A stretch of DNA of 21,539 nucleotides from Gammaproteobacteria bacterium. GTDB taxonomy: Bacteria; Pseudomonadota; Gammaproteobacteria; Pseudomonadales; Pseudohongiellaceae. Numbering within the stretch: the stretch's first letter is position 1; each line of letters starts with the position of its first letter. The notes below the pieces were generated by a model. That model ran no database searches. It had not been told where the DNA came from and saw only the letters and a list, made by a program, of their open reading frames with translations. The position numbers were made by a program, and so were the translations under genes. Below are positions 1-7,053 of the stretch, one piece after another. The stretch spans positions 39,668-61,206 of the forward strand of contig NYWC01000010.1 in the NCBI GenBank assembly GCA_002684935.1. The letters run 5' to 3'.

Positions 1-73
1 GAGTTACACCAATACGAATTTCATTGTTGTATTCTCCTGCCATGTACTGAGAAATGCTGGAAGAAGTTGTCAC
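1..73 (-). CDS. Partial phage gene, N-terminus only, runs off the left edge
   Basis: An open frame starts at GTG (73-71), three bases after the TAG of the upstream gene, and stays open to base 1 (24 codons). An ATG in the same frame at 43-41 is an alternative start. GTG is preferred because a GAGG-like ribosome site lies about ten bases upstream and the gene would then follow its neighbour directly, as elsewhere in this operon. The visible peptide begins (M)TTSSSISQYMAGEYNN. It is too short to assign a function. Its position after the tail-region genes suggests another tail or virion gene, which is inference only. Confidence 0.45.
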   Translation of the reverse strand, partial: MTTSSSISQYMAGEYNNEIRIGVT

Positions 74-75
74 AA

Positions 76-393
76 CTAAATTTCCTCGGCGTTTTCTGAC
101 CCTGTTGACTCCTGAGAATCATCCCCAACTGTCAAAATGACATCTGTATCGACAACTCCTTCAGATCCAATCAAATCCCTTGCGCCATCAACAACGGCTT
201 TAGACAATGCTTTTTCTTCTGCAATAATTCGATTATTAATATCAGCTTTTGTTTTTTCTGTGTCGATGCTGTTATCGTCGTTTACGGAAGCTGGAACTAA
301 CATCGTTTTAGTTTCGTTGCCGGTAGTGTACTGCACAAAGAACTCCTCTGTACTGTCGTCGAAGTCGATAATTCGGTAATTATGCTCACTCAT
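76..393 (-). CDS. Small acidic phage protein of unknown function
   Basis: A 105-aa protein starting MSEHNYRIIDFDDSTEEFFV. The ATG at 393 is chosen because it forms an ATGA overlap with the stop of the upstream gene (TGA 392-390), the coupling pattern used throughout this operon. A GTG four codons upstream (405) is possible but has no better ribosome site. The protein is acidic, ending in a run rich in Glu, Asp and Ser. Its N-terminal third is probably beta-rich, and a charged helical stretch (about residues 45-70) follows. No signal peptide or membrane segment is seen. It follows the tail-region genes, so a minor virion or tail-assembly role is possible. I do not recognise the family with confidence. 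Confidence 0.75.
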   Translation of the reverse strand: MSEHNYRIIDFDDSTEEFFVQYTTGNETKTMLVPASVNDDNSIDTEKTKADINNRIIAEEKALSKAVVDGARDLIGSEGVVDTDVILTVGDDSQESTGSENAEEI

Positions 394-1079
394 TTTTTTT
401 CCCACATAGTATCTCTGTACAAGCTGTTTTTACTACTGCGTTGACGGCGTGTGAAATCCAGCTTTTCTAACTCCTGCTTATTCATAGCACGAATTTCTGC
501 TTTTTTGCTAAACCCGCGCTTGAACGGGATTACCTGAACAATAGGCTCCCCACGAGGGATCATTATACTGCCTTCCGTAGGTATTAGGAAGCCGGGGAAG
601 TTGATGTACTCAAAATATTTATCTGTGTCTACGATACCAGAAATAGCTTCGAAGTATTTCAGGTCACGGTTTACAGGAGGCACAAACATACACGACCAGC
701 CCGGAGGAGTCGTTATCTGCCAATAGTTAATAAACTTTAAGGGGGGCTTGGGGATCTGTGAGTGACCAACTATTTGATCGTGACTATGCTCCTCAAGGAC
801 AGTCTCAGAAAACTCTGACTCCCAAGACACGTTTGCACCATTATCTGTGATAGTTAAATAAGTATCAGCGGGGGCACCAATCAACCATCCCGTTTGTAAG
901 ATATCAATGAACGGCGGACACCGTTTTATAGTTTTACCTTTTGGGTCGTCGTTGACAAAAGGCTTCAGCCTCTTGAACCATTCCGGCATTACTGTCCTTG
1001 CGGGAACAGGGTCGGGAATAACGTCTTTTAAGTGAGGATATGTTGTGAAGGTTATCTTCGGGTCTCTACGAAATATCAT
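390..1079 (-). CDS. Conserved phage protein, paralogue B of the TIKRCP family
   Basis: A 229-aa protein that I recognise only as a family common in marine phages, with no established function known to me. It begins MIFRRDPKITF. It carries PEWFKRL near residue 32, then TIKRCPPFIDIL around residues 50-61, an alternating beta-rich middle with INYWQI and FVPPVN, and IMIPRGEPIVQVIPF near residues 170-185. The same landmarks occur in the same order in the protein at 11915-12613, so the two are paralogues. The C-terminal 40 residues are basic and probably helical. The start ATG (1079-1077) overlaps the TGA of the collagen-like gene as ATGA. Its place beside tail-fibre-like genes suggests a virion or tail-associated role, but this is inference. 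Confidence 0.85.
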   Translation of the reverse strand: MIFRRDPKITFTTYPHLKDVIPDPVPARTVMPEWFKRLKPFVNDDPKGKTIKRCPPFIDILQTGWLIGAPADTYLTITDNGANVSWESEFSETVLEEHSHDQIVGHSQIPKPPLKFINYWQITTPPGWSCMFVPPVNRDLKYFEAISGIVDTDKYFEYINFPGFLIPTEGSIMIPRGEPIVQVIPFKRGFSKKAEIRAMNKQELEKLDFTRRQRSSKNSLYRDTMWEKK

Positions 1080-2557
1080 TGCCTCGTCCAGTTTACTGTA
1101 ACACCACCGCCAGACCCAACAGTCACCGCTACAGCTTGTTGGGCTGTGTTAATTGTTACAAGATTTGATGTATTAGCACCAGCACTTCCTGAGTTACCAG
1201 GACTACCAGAATTGCCGTTAGCCCCAGCAGAGCCAGAGTTAGCGTTTCCATTTGACCCAGCGTTACCTGCTGCGCCGGGGTTACCTGATCCACCAGAACC
1301 AGCACCGCTACCAGCATTACCTCCTGACCCAGCATTGCCTGCTGACCCAGCATTGCCTGCACTACCAGCATTACCGGGGCCTCCGCGACCACCGCGGCCG
1401 CCAGGGCCGCCTTGCGCGTTAGCGAGACTACTGTTTCCACGGGCCCCTCCGTTTCCAAAGGGCCCAGTATTGCCGTCGGGAGTACCGATGTTTCCGGGAG
1501 TGCCTGATATGGAATTGACGCCAATCCCTGCTTGATTGCCACCGCGGCCGCCGCCCCCACCGGCACCGCCGCCCCCGCCACTACCACCAGGGCCATTGTT
1601 TCCGGGATTGCCAGCATTACCAGGGTTGCCTGCATTACCAGCATTACCTGCTGCGCCACCAGGGCCATTGTTTCCGGGATTGCCATCAGTACCAGAGTTA
1701 GCACTACCACCAGCACCACCAGCACCACCCGTACCGGCCGCTCCACCCGTACCGGCCGCTCCACCAGAAGCTGTTACTAAACTACCGAAGGTTGTATCAA
1801 CACCGACATTACCGCTAGTGCCAGCATTACCCGAGTTTCCAGGAGCTCCTTGGTTTCCGGAAGTTCCTGAGTTACCCGAGCCACCAGCAGTTGCACCACT
1901 GCCTGCGCTACCGGCATTACCAGCCGATCCAGCATTACCTGGCCCACCAGCACCGCCACTATTCGCTCCATTTCCCGTAGCACCAGTATTACCCGAGGTC
2001 CCAGTGCCTCCAGCGTTACCCGCACTACCGGGGCTGGCGTTGGATCTATTAGAACTCACACCAGGGCCGCCAGCACCGCCATTACCGCCGCCAGATACGG
2101 AACCGCCAGAACCACCCGGATTGCCATTGGTACGTGGGGTACCTGGTATAGGGGGAGATTTCAGGAAAAATGCCTGAAAGTTACCGTTACCGCCGCCGCC
2201 TCCACCGCCGCCTCCGCCGCCCTTTCCTAGACCGCCAGTATTTCCAGTTGAGCCAGGGTTACCCGCACTTCCTGCACTACCACCATTACCCGCACCACCA
2301 TTGTTTCCTGGGTTTCCGGAGCCACCAGCATTGCCCGCACTACCCGCAGATCCAGCAGTGCCTGCTGTCCCAGCGTTACCCGTCGCACCTTGGTTACCTG
2401 AGTTCCCGCCACTGCCCGGTGTACCTGTGCCGCCCGTAGCGTTCACAGTTACTTTGTGAACACCCGGGGGCAAGTTGAAAGTACCGCTTGAGTTAAAGGA
2501 CGCACTACCACCGGGGTAGAGCGGGTCATACCGTGTTGCGGTGCCTACGGAAGGCAT
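1076..2557 (-). CDS. Collagen-like glycine-rich tail or host-contact protein
   Basis: A 493-aa protein dominated by Gly-X-Y triplets (GSA, GNA, GNP, GNN, GAT). Residues 1-40 form a short beta-type head with the motif FNSSGTFNLPPGVHKVTV, typical of glycine-rich phage tail proteins. Several blocks interrupt the triplets: a poly-Gly run followed by an FQAFFLKSPPIP insert (about residue 120-145), a VSSNRSN insert, a VDTTFGSLVTASGG insert and a GIGVNSISGTPG insert. The last 30 residues, with AVAVTVGSGGGVTVNW, look like a closing beta strand pair. Phage proteins with such Gly repeats are known as tip adhesins packed as polyglycine-II helices or as collagen-like trimers, so a receptor-binding or fibre role is likely. 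The start overlaps the previous stop as TAATG. Proline-rich open frames on the opposite strand are shadows of the repeat. Confidence 0.85.
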   Translation of the reverse strand: MPSVGTATRYDPLYPGGSASFNSSGTFNLPPGVHKVTVNATGGTGTPGSGGNSGNQGATGNAGTAGTAGSAGSAGNAGGSGNPGNNGGAGNGGSAGSAGNPGSTGNTGGLGKGGGGGGGGGGGNGNFQAFFLKSPPIPGTPRTNGNPGGSGGSVSGGGNGGAGGPGVSSNRSNASPGSAGNAGGTGTSGNTGATGNGANSGGAGGPGNAGSAGNAGSAGSGATAGGSGNSGTSGNQGAPGNSGNAGTSGNVGVDTTFGSLVTASGGAAGTGGAAGTGGAGGAGGSANSGTDGNPGNNGPGGAAGNAGNAGNPGNAGNPGNNGPGGSGGGGGAGGGGGRGGNQAGIGVNSISGTPGNIGTPDGNTGPFGNGGARGNSSLANAQGGPGGRGGRGGPGNAGSAGNAGSAGNAGSGGNAGSGAGSGGSGNPGAAGNAGSNGNANSGSAGANGNSGSPGNSGSAGANTSNLVTINTAQQAVAVTVGSGGGVTVNWTRQ

Positions 2558-2883
2558 TAGCTTACCTGTTCAGCAAGCGTTGTAAAATCGGAGGGGAGAT
2601 CGCTACTTTGAGTTGCGTACCACGACTTGACGTATTTATCAGAACCGTCATCAGCTTCCCAAATTACACGGTCATACGTCAAAACAGGGGAGTTTGTAAA
2701 AATGACGGGGGAGTCATTTTCGTCAAGAAACCAAGTAGAGAGAGCGCGTAAGTCATCTATCGGATCAGCGTAGTCTAGGTTTGTATATGCGATACCGTTT
2801 TGATCAAGCCACTGCCGAAACTCAGCGGATGCTGCTTGACCCACTTTTGCATGGAGATGAATATTTTCATACCTAATTGCCAT
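2557..2883 (-). CDS. Conserved phage protein of unknown function
   Basis: A 108-aa soluble protein starting MAIRYENIHLHAKVGQAASA. A predicted helix (EFRQWLDQNGI) leads into a strand (AYTNLDYAD) and then, after a helical DDLRALSTWF segment, a second strand pair (PVIFTNSPVLTYDRVIWEA). This alpha/beta order faintly recalls thioredoxin-like folds, but no CXXC motif is present, so no redox function is claimed. The ATG at 2883 lies one base after the TAA of the upstream fibre-like gene. It sits between two tail or fibre genes, so it could be a tail-assembly or fibre-linked protein. I do not recognise the family firmly. Confidence 0.75.
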   Translation of the reverse strand: MAIRYENIHLHAKVGQAASAEFRQWLDQNGIAYTNLDYADPIDDLRALSTWFLDENDSPVIFTNSPVLTYDRVIWEADDGSDKYVKSWYATQSSDLPSDFTTLAEQVS

Positions 2884-2884
2884 C

Positions 2885-3601
2885 TTATGCCTCGTAGAAT
2901 GATAGACTTACGTAAATATCTGTGTCGCCCTTAATCAGCAAAGCCGTGTAAATGGTCGTCTTATTGGCTGACGAGTTTACAGCAGGCTGCGTCGAAGAGT
3001 TATTATACACTATACTATAACCGCTCGGTGCTGCCAATGCGAACGTCCGTCCCCCCGAACCGTCTTGTACGGCGATAACCGTTACTGCTCGAATAGACCC
3101 CGTGATCAAGTCGTCGGTAGTCGGAAGCGTTACGGTTGTAGCTCCCGTCAGAAGATATCTAGCATTCAACTGAATATCAGGTACAGTAAGCGACCCTGAA
3201 GCAGAGCTAACAGTAAACAGGTTTTCTTCTGTGCCATGGAACTGGAGGTCTTTGGTGACAAGACCGTCGCCATCAAACGCCCCGCTTTCATCTTTGTATA
3301 AAGCACGTTCGGCAGGCTGAGAACAAAATACTGTTTTTACCCCAGCACCCCAGTTAACTGCATTGCCTCCATTGGAGCTTTCTAAGACACTATCGCGAGA
3401 TAACGTTGTGCCAGAAGATGTGTATGTGCCAATGCCGACTTCAAAATCAATGTCGTCAGTAATTACGTAGTATGTTTTGTTTCCGTTGCCTATGGCAGCG
3501 AATGATTGGAAGCCAGTTTCTGCACCGGCAAGCGTAAGCGTGCCAGTACCCGTCGTAGCAGTGGTCTCTTTTACACGGTCTTTTACGACAGGAACTACCA
3601 T
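2885..3601 (-). CDS. Virion structural protein, probable tail fibre or tail-attached protein
   Basis: A 238-aa beta-rich protein. The N-terminal half carries a pattern I recognise from many phage tail and fibre-associated proteins: VKDRVKETTATTGTGTLTLAG, then FQSFAAIGNGNKTYYVI, then VGIGTYTSSGTTLSRDSVLESSNGG and a VNWGAG segment. This module is usually the virion-proximal part of a fibre or appendage. The C-terminal half (LYKDESGAFDGDGLV, then NARYLLTGATTVTLPTTD) resembles the domain found in phage tail spike or fibre proteins with repeated Ser/Thr-rich strands. No membrane segment is seen. The ATG (3601-3599) has an AGGTG site five bases upstream. It lies between another virion protein and the collagen-like protein. 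Confidence 0.85.
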   Translation of the reverse strand: MVVPVVKDRVKETTATTGTGTLTLAGAETGFQSFAAIGNGNKTYYVITDDIDFEVGIGTYTSSGTTLSRDSVLESSNGGNAVNWGAGVKTVFCSQPAERALYKDESGAFDGDGLVTKDLQFHGTEENLFTVSSASGSLTVPDIQLNARYLLTGATTVTLPTTDDLITGSIRAVTVIAVQDGSGGRTFALAAPSGYSIVYNNSSTQPAVNSSANKTTIYTALLIKGDTDIYVSLSFYEA

Positions 3602-3609
3602 GTAGTCAC

Positions 3610-4044
3610 CTACGCGATTCGGATAATGGCGTTACTTGCGTCAGCCGTTGGGAACTGAATTGTAAAATCGCCGTTAGTAGACGTTTTGTCAGAACCAAAG
3701 TCTAAGACACAAACAGCTTTGTTGCTGTCGGTGCTGTTGTAAATCAAAGCACCACGAGCCGTAATCGTCGAAGACGTAAACGTCAAATCGTTGAAGTCTG
3801 TAAACGCGGTTGTTCCCGAGCTAGTCGGTGCAACATTTGTCAATGTGCCGCCGCCTGCGCTGTAACCAGTTCCAGTTATCTCGCCAATACCGCTGCTTGC
3901 ATATGCGGTAGTGCTTGCGTCAAGACTTGCGCTGCTTGCGTGTAGGGACAGCTTGAAAGTGTCACCGCCAGAAGCAGAGAAGTTGTGTGTCGCAGTTAGC
4001 AACTCGGTTTTGAACGATGTAGCCATCGCTTGTGAAATACTCAT
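3610..4044 (-). CDS. Conserved virion structural protein (tail region)
   Basis: A 144-aa Ser/Thr/Ala-rich beta protein starting MSISQAMATSFKTELLTATHNF. Its second half (ARGALIYNSTDSNKAVCVLDFG, then TNGDFTIQFPTADASNAIIRIA) matches a small protein that I remember as widespread in marine phages near tail genes. The ATG at 4044 is preferred over the in-frame GTG one codon upstream. An AGGAG site lies six bases before that ATG, and the ATG overlaps the upstream stop as TGATG. It is probably a structural component of the short tail or its appendages. The exact role is unknown. Confidence 0.82.
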   Translation of the reverse strand: MSISQAMATSFKTELLTATHNFSASGGDTFKLSLHASSASLDASTTAYASSGIGEITGTGYSAGGGTLTNVAPTSSGTTAFTDFNDLTFTSSTITARGALIYNSTDSNKAVCVLDFGSDKTSTNGDFTIQFPTADASNAIIRIA

Positions 4045-4337
4045 CACATTCTCCTAATAAGTTCTGCGACCTCGGCATGACCGTTTTCGCGTAACACATT
4101 ATACATGGTTGTTCGATCGCTGTTAACTGCTTCTTTCATGTAGTGAATAAGCAGCGGACGAATAGCATTCTTGAACGCATGTGCTTGATCCCGAATAGCA
4201 GGGGGAGCCTGGTCTGAGATTCCGATAATGCGATCCAAGCACCGCTCAACAATCTCTTCGGGTTTGTGACCACGATTTTGCGTAGTCGATACCGATACAA
4301 TCGGCGTATTGGGTAGGTTTATTCCTACTTCAAACAT
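4044..4337 (-). CDS. Conserved small phage protein of unknown function
   Basis: A 97-aa protein, MFEVGINLPNTPIVSVSTTQ followed by a mostly helical part (EEIVERCLDRIIGI, AIRDQAHAFKNAIRPLLIHYM, NVLRENGHAEVAELIRRM). The type occurs in many marine phage genomes beside neck and tail genes, from memory, without a known function. It has no membrane segment or metal-binding motif. The start overlaps the previous stop as TAATG (4339-4335), so translation is probably coupled to the adaptor gene. A role in tail or neck assembly is an inference from position. Confidence 0.78.
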   Translation of the reverse strand: MFEVGINLPNTPIVSVSTTQNRGHKPEEIVERCLDRIIGISDQAPPAIRDQAHAFKNAIRPLLIHYMKEAVNSDRTTMYNVLRENGHAEVAELIRRM

Positions 4338-4984
4338 TAGGTTTTACCTCTACGTACCAGACCGCCGCTGTATGCGTCACCGGTCTGTTTGGCCTCACCA
4401 AGATCTTTGAGTCGAGTAAGTGCTTCGCCGAACTTCTGATCATAGTTCTGGATAATATCCGGCTCGCCCTTCATGAAAGTGTAAGCCTCAATTAAAGATC
4501 CATACAACATAGCGAACGGTGCGTTGTCACTCAACCATGTTTTGGCGGAATCTGCACCAGCGGTCAGGCTGGCGGGTCGGTAGAAGTAATGAAGCTCAAC
4601 CGCATACGCTGCATCAGGGGAGGGAGCAACAGTCAAGTTGCCCTCATCAAACTCGCCGTAATATTTAGGCAGTCCCTGCGTGGCAGCGTTCGGGTTGTAG
4701 TCCTCGATAAAGCTTACATCTTTATGTTGCAGAAACGACTTGTTGCTTGCGCTTGTTACAGACAATGAAAAAGACGAAAGGTAGTCATCTGGCAGCGCAA
4801 GAAACCTGTTGCCTGATGTAAGTGAGCTTGTTTGATTGCGGCGGAAAAATGTCAGTTGGACACTTTTCAGAATACGCTCTTCGCAGTTGCGGATGAATAC
4901 AGGCAAGTTAGAGACGAAGGTAGCCTCTTCATTCTCTGTGTAATCCTTGATTGCTTCTTTTAGTTCGCTAAATGTAAAACTCAT
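4337..4984 (-). CDS. Head-tail adaptor-like neck protein
   Basis: A 215-aa protein resembling the SU10/P22 gp4-type adaptor proteins that dock under the portal. The N-terminal helix MSFTFSELKEAIKDYTENEE is followed by the FVSNLPVFIRNCEERILKSVQL helix. Next comes a beta segment with RFLALPDDYLSSFSLSV, typical of adaptors that line the DNA exit channel. The middle has LPKYYGEFDEGNLTVAPSPD and VELHYFYRPASLT. The C-terminal helical part (LLYG-like AMLYGSLIEAYTFMKGEPDI) completes the pattern. It starts in an ATGA overlap with the small gene upstream. A second, related adaptor-type protein lies at 5271-5939. Together they would form the connector of a short tail. Family assignment is from sequence pattern, not from a search. 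Confidence 0.78.
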   Translation of the reverse strand: MSFTFSELKEAIKDYTENEEATFVSNLPVFIRNCEERILKSVQLTFFRRNQTSSLTSGNRFLALPDDYLSSFSLSVTSASNKSFLQHKDVSFIEDYNPNAATQGLPKYYGEFDEGNLTVAPSPDAAYAVELHYFYRPASLTAGADSAKTWLSDNAPFAMLYGSLIEAYTFMKGEPDIIQNYDQKFGEALTRLKDLGEAKQTGDAYSGGLVRRGKT

Positions 4985-5271
4985 GATGTCGTCACCGTTA
5001 CCTTACCAACGCCAGTCGTCATCTCTAAGTTTAGACCGCCTACTGGTTTGAATGAAAAATATGTATCAACATGTGTGTCCGGCCGCGGATTGCGAAGTGC
5101 TTGCGGGTCGTTAATCTTTTTCGTCGGCGTTAGCTGCGGGTGCTTTGTCTCATACTCGTCTGGACCAACAAGAGAACCGTTCCACTCGCGCTTCATGTCT
5201 CTCAAACGGTAGCGGAACCCAGAGCGGTCCGAGATGCCGTAAGCTTTCTTACCTGCTGCAAAACGTGCCAT
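4981..5271 (-). CDS. Conserved small virion-region protein
   Basis: A 96-aa protein beginning MARFAAGKKAYGISDRSGFR, continuing YRLRDMKREWNGSLVGPDEYETKHPQL and then NDPQALRNPRPDTHVDTYF. I recall near-identical proteins lying between the two neck genes in other marine phages, with no assigned function. It is basic at the N-terminus and beta-rich at the C-terminus (GLNLEMTTGVGKVTVTTS). The start overlaps the upstream stop as TAATG. Its sandwiched position suggests a head-completion or neck-assembly role, but this is inference. Confidence 0.78.
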   Translation of the reverse strand: MARFAAGKKAYGISDRSGFRYRLRDMKREWNGSLVGPDEYETKHPQLTPTKKINDPQALRNPRPDTHVDTYFSFKPVGGLNLEMTTGVGKVTVTTS

Positions 5272-5939
5272 TAGGTTACTCTCATGTAACTAATACTAGG
5301 AGTAAGTTTCAGTGCTACGCGATCCTCGTCCTCGTCCGCTGCACGTTGGAACTCTTCTTCATATATGGCTTTCAAAAGCTGAACACGATCAGGAGCGCGT
5401 TTGACAGCCATATAATATGCGAGACCAGCCACCATGCAAGGTAGGAAACGGAAAGGAGCGTCAACATTATTAACAGCAGCATCGGCATCTTCTATCCTCT
5501 GGACATAGTAATACCGTATCACATCAGTGCTGTTTTCGGGAGCGGGCCAAACATTTACTTTCGGTGCTGTCTGACGATTGAAATATACCTGCGACGGCCG
5601 TCCCGTTGTCGATTTGTTTGGAATGTTTTGATACTCGCTGCGGCTAATTCTGTCGGCCTGAAAGTCTGTCCCGTCCCGTCGAATAACAACTTCGAGAATA
5701 TCTACTACATCTTCCGTCAGGGTGTACTCTGTTGTACCTGCTACTAAGTTGATTGTACCGCTTTTAACTGTCCAGAGATTAACTCCCCGGTTGGCCCAGT
5801 CGGCGAACATAAGGTTCAAAGAACGACGAGCCGTACGTGAGTCGTAACCAGTGCGAACTTCCATCCCGCACCGCTCGTAGGCTTCCTCTACAATTTCTGC
5901 GACATCGAGCGTGAAATCACGTGATCCTGACGTAGCCAT
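5271..5939 (-). CDS. P22 gp4-like head-tail adaptor (packaged-DNA stabilisation type)
   Basis: A 222-aa protein with the layout of P22 gp4-like tail accessory factors. A helical N-terminus (VAEIVEEAYERCGMEVRTGY) leads to SRTARRSLNLMFADWANRGV, the helix that in this family packs beside the portal. It is followed by NLWTVKSGTINLVAGTTEYT with a DVVDILEVVIRR strand region. Later parts are RPSQVYFNRQTAPKVNVWPAPE and a C-terminal helical pair ending near ALKLTPSISY. The protein would attach to the portal after packaging, closing the head and receiving the tail. The ATG at 5939 directly follows the TAG of the basic protein upstream. The second adaptor-type gene at 4337-4984 is shorter and distinct. 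Confidence 0.82.
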   Translation of the reverse strand: MATSGSRDFTLDVAEIVEEAYERCGMEVRTGYDSRTARRSLNLMFADWANRGVNLWTVKSGTINLVAGTTEYTLTEDVVDILEVVIRRDGTDFQADRISRSEYQNIPNKSTTGRPSQVYFNRQTAPKVNVWPAPENSTDVIRYYYVQRIEDADAAVNNVDAPFRFLPCMVAGLAYYMAVKRAPDRVQLLKAIYEEEFQRAADEDEDRVALKLTPSISYMRVT

Positions 5940-6218
5940 CTACTTCTTCCTTCTCTTCAGTGCCTTGACCCGGCGGGGCTTACCAGCAGGCTGACCGAGG
6001 CGTTTCTTCTGGGCTATTCTACTACGTTTCTCTGACGCAGTCATTTCCTTTGCGGTCTTAGGAGTTTTCTTAGAGACACGCTTTTTGGGGCGGCAGTAAG
6101 GCGTATCACGCTTCTCGCCTTTCTTACGTCCGCACGGCTTACCAGTGCGAACGTCAACCCACTCTTCCTTGAACCAGCGTTTTAGTGCTGCGCCTTTTTT
6201 AGTTTTTCGAACGGCCAT
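5940..6218 (-). CDS. Small lysine/arginine-rich phage protein
   Basis: A 92-aa strongly basic protein. The start is placed at ATG 6218 (MAVRKTKKGAALKRWFKEEW) because a GGAG site lies eight bases upstream. The open frame continues 16 codons further, but that part has no ribosome site. The N-terminal motif RWFKEEWVDVRTGKPCGRKKGE followed by RDTPYCRPKKRVSKKTPKT contains two Cys residues. It is a recognisable domain in phage and large DNA-virus proteins that I know only as of unknown function. The C-terminal half is a Lys/Arg tail (KKRLGQPAGKPRRVKALKRRKK-type). DNA binding in the capsid or a virion-packaged role is plausible but not shown. Confidence 0.8.
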   Translation of the reverse strand: MAVRKTKKGAALKRWFKEEWVDVRTGKPCGRKKGEKRDTPYCRPKKRVSKKTPKTAKEMTASEKRSRIAQKKRLGQPAGKPRRVKALKRRKK

Positions 6219-6308
6219 ATCGTTTTCTCCATAAGAAATCGCCGAGCTTGCTATTCCATCTAACAATAGCGTCTATGAAGCAACTATTCCAGAACCATTG
6301 GTACATGA

Positions 6309-6515
6309 TTAGTACATCTTCGTGGTGCGGTATTTATAGGCTTGACCGTTTGAATACTTCTTTTTGACCAAACCACCTTTGGCCTTCTTCTGAGCTTTGT
6401 TGCCCCAGTTCTTCGCGCCAACCTTACGGCATTTTGCAATGGCTCCAGATGCATACGCACTAGGGAAAACTTTGTACCTAGCTTTTACTTTTCTGTAACA
6501 AGCATCTTTGGGCAT
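6309..6515 (-). CDS. Small basic phage protein with YKVFPSAYASGAIAKCRK motif
   Basis: A 68-aa basic protein. ATG 6515 is chosen over the longer frame because it overlaps the upstream stop as TAATG and has GGAG eight bases before it. MPKDACYRKVKARYKVFPSA, then YASGAIAKCRKVGAKNWGNK, is a very common short domain in marine phage and virus genomes with no confirmed function. Two Cys residues (6 and 29) are present. The tail KAKGGLVKKKYSNGQAYKYR has the GGLV element seen near the C-termini of other proteins in this window. It sits in a run of small basic genes between the capsid module and the neck genes. Confidence 0.82.
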   Translation of the reverse strand: MPKDACYRKVKARYKVFPSAYASGAIAKCRKVGAKNWGNKAQKKAKGGLVKKKYSNGQAYKYRTTKMY

Positions 6516-6796
6516 TATCTTAGCTCCGTGAACGACGACTCTGAGGGCCACGCCGCCTTGCGGAGCGGGGCTTCTTCTTCATTGGCGGCTTGCTGATCTG
6601 TTTTGCCATCTGGCCTCGACTTATTGCCATGTATACGAGCCTCCTTATTTAGCATGGAGTGAAGTAACTCCGAGTTCTTTTCAACCTTAACCTCTATTAC
6701 GGCAGTTCGTTTGTCCACCGCCACAAGAGTGTAGCAAAGCCACCCAATTCCTGTGACCACAAGTGCCGCTACTGCGTGTTGAAAAGCTTCTCTCAT
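6515..6796 (-). CDS. Single-pass membrane protein with coiled-coil segment
   Basis: A 93-aa protein with one N-terminal membrane segment (about residues 8-27, AVAALVVTGIGWLCYTLVAV). It is followed by DKRTAVIEVKVEKNSELLHSML, a short helix or coiled coil, and then a charged low-complexity tail (KSRPDGKTDQQAANEEEAPLRK). Such a layout occurs in phage lysis accessory proteins, including holin-like or spanin-like proteins, but no lipobox or second membrane segment is present, so the function is not assigned. The ribosome site is weak (GGTAG, four bases before the ATG), consistent with coupling to the upstream gene, which stops at 6801. Confidence 0.72.
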   Translation of the reverse strand: MREAFQHAVAALVVTGIGWLCYTLVAVDKRTAVIEVKVEKNSELLHSMLNKEARIHGNKSRPDGKTDQQAANEEEAPLRKAAWPSESSFTELR

Positions 6797-6800
6797 GACA

Positions 6801-7049
6801 CTACCATTTCTTACAGGACCAGTATCCTGCCGTTAGCTTGGATTTTTTCTGGTCGCATTTATGACGAGCACGAAATGATTTACGTCTAGCAGGTATGCTC
6901 TTCTTAATCGTCATTTTCGGATCACCAAACCGAACAAGACGAACAGTGCTGCCCTCTTTGGCAAGAACAGCAAACTTCTTGTTTTTGCCGGGTGTTCTCT
7001 TTGGCTTGTTATAACCAGAAAACCGTTCGCCTCGGTGGGTGATAGCCAT
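6801..7049 (-). CDS. Small basic phage protein with GYNKPKRTPGK motif
   Basis: An 82-aa protein. ATG 7049 (MAITHRGERFSGYNKPKRTP) is the likely start. The frame is open 22 codons further, but that part overlaps the end of the preceding gene and encodes an unrelated hydrophobic string. The body, AVLAKEGSTVRLVRFGDPKM then ARRKSFRARHKCDQKKSKLT and AGYWSCKKW, is a recognisable phage domain: GYNKPKRTPG at the N-terminus, KARHKC/RARHKC in the middle and a W near the end. From memory it is frequent in marine phages and of unknown function. It is very basic, so a nucleic-acid or virion interaction is plausible. It follows the 93-aa structural protein by four bases. Confidence 0.8.
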   Translation of the reverse strand: MAITHRGERFSGYNKPKRTPGKNKKFAVLAKEGSTVRLVRFGDPKMTIKKSIPARRKSFRARHKCDQKKSKLTAGYWSCKKW

Positions 7050-7053
7050 GATT

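Noticed and set aside
1032..2177. Long plus-strand proline-rich open frames opposite the collagen-like gene
   Set aside because: They are the reverse complement of the Gly-X-Y repeat (GGN/CCN codons avoid stops on both strands). They have no ribosome site, and the minus frame fits the operon with overlaps on both sides.
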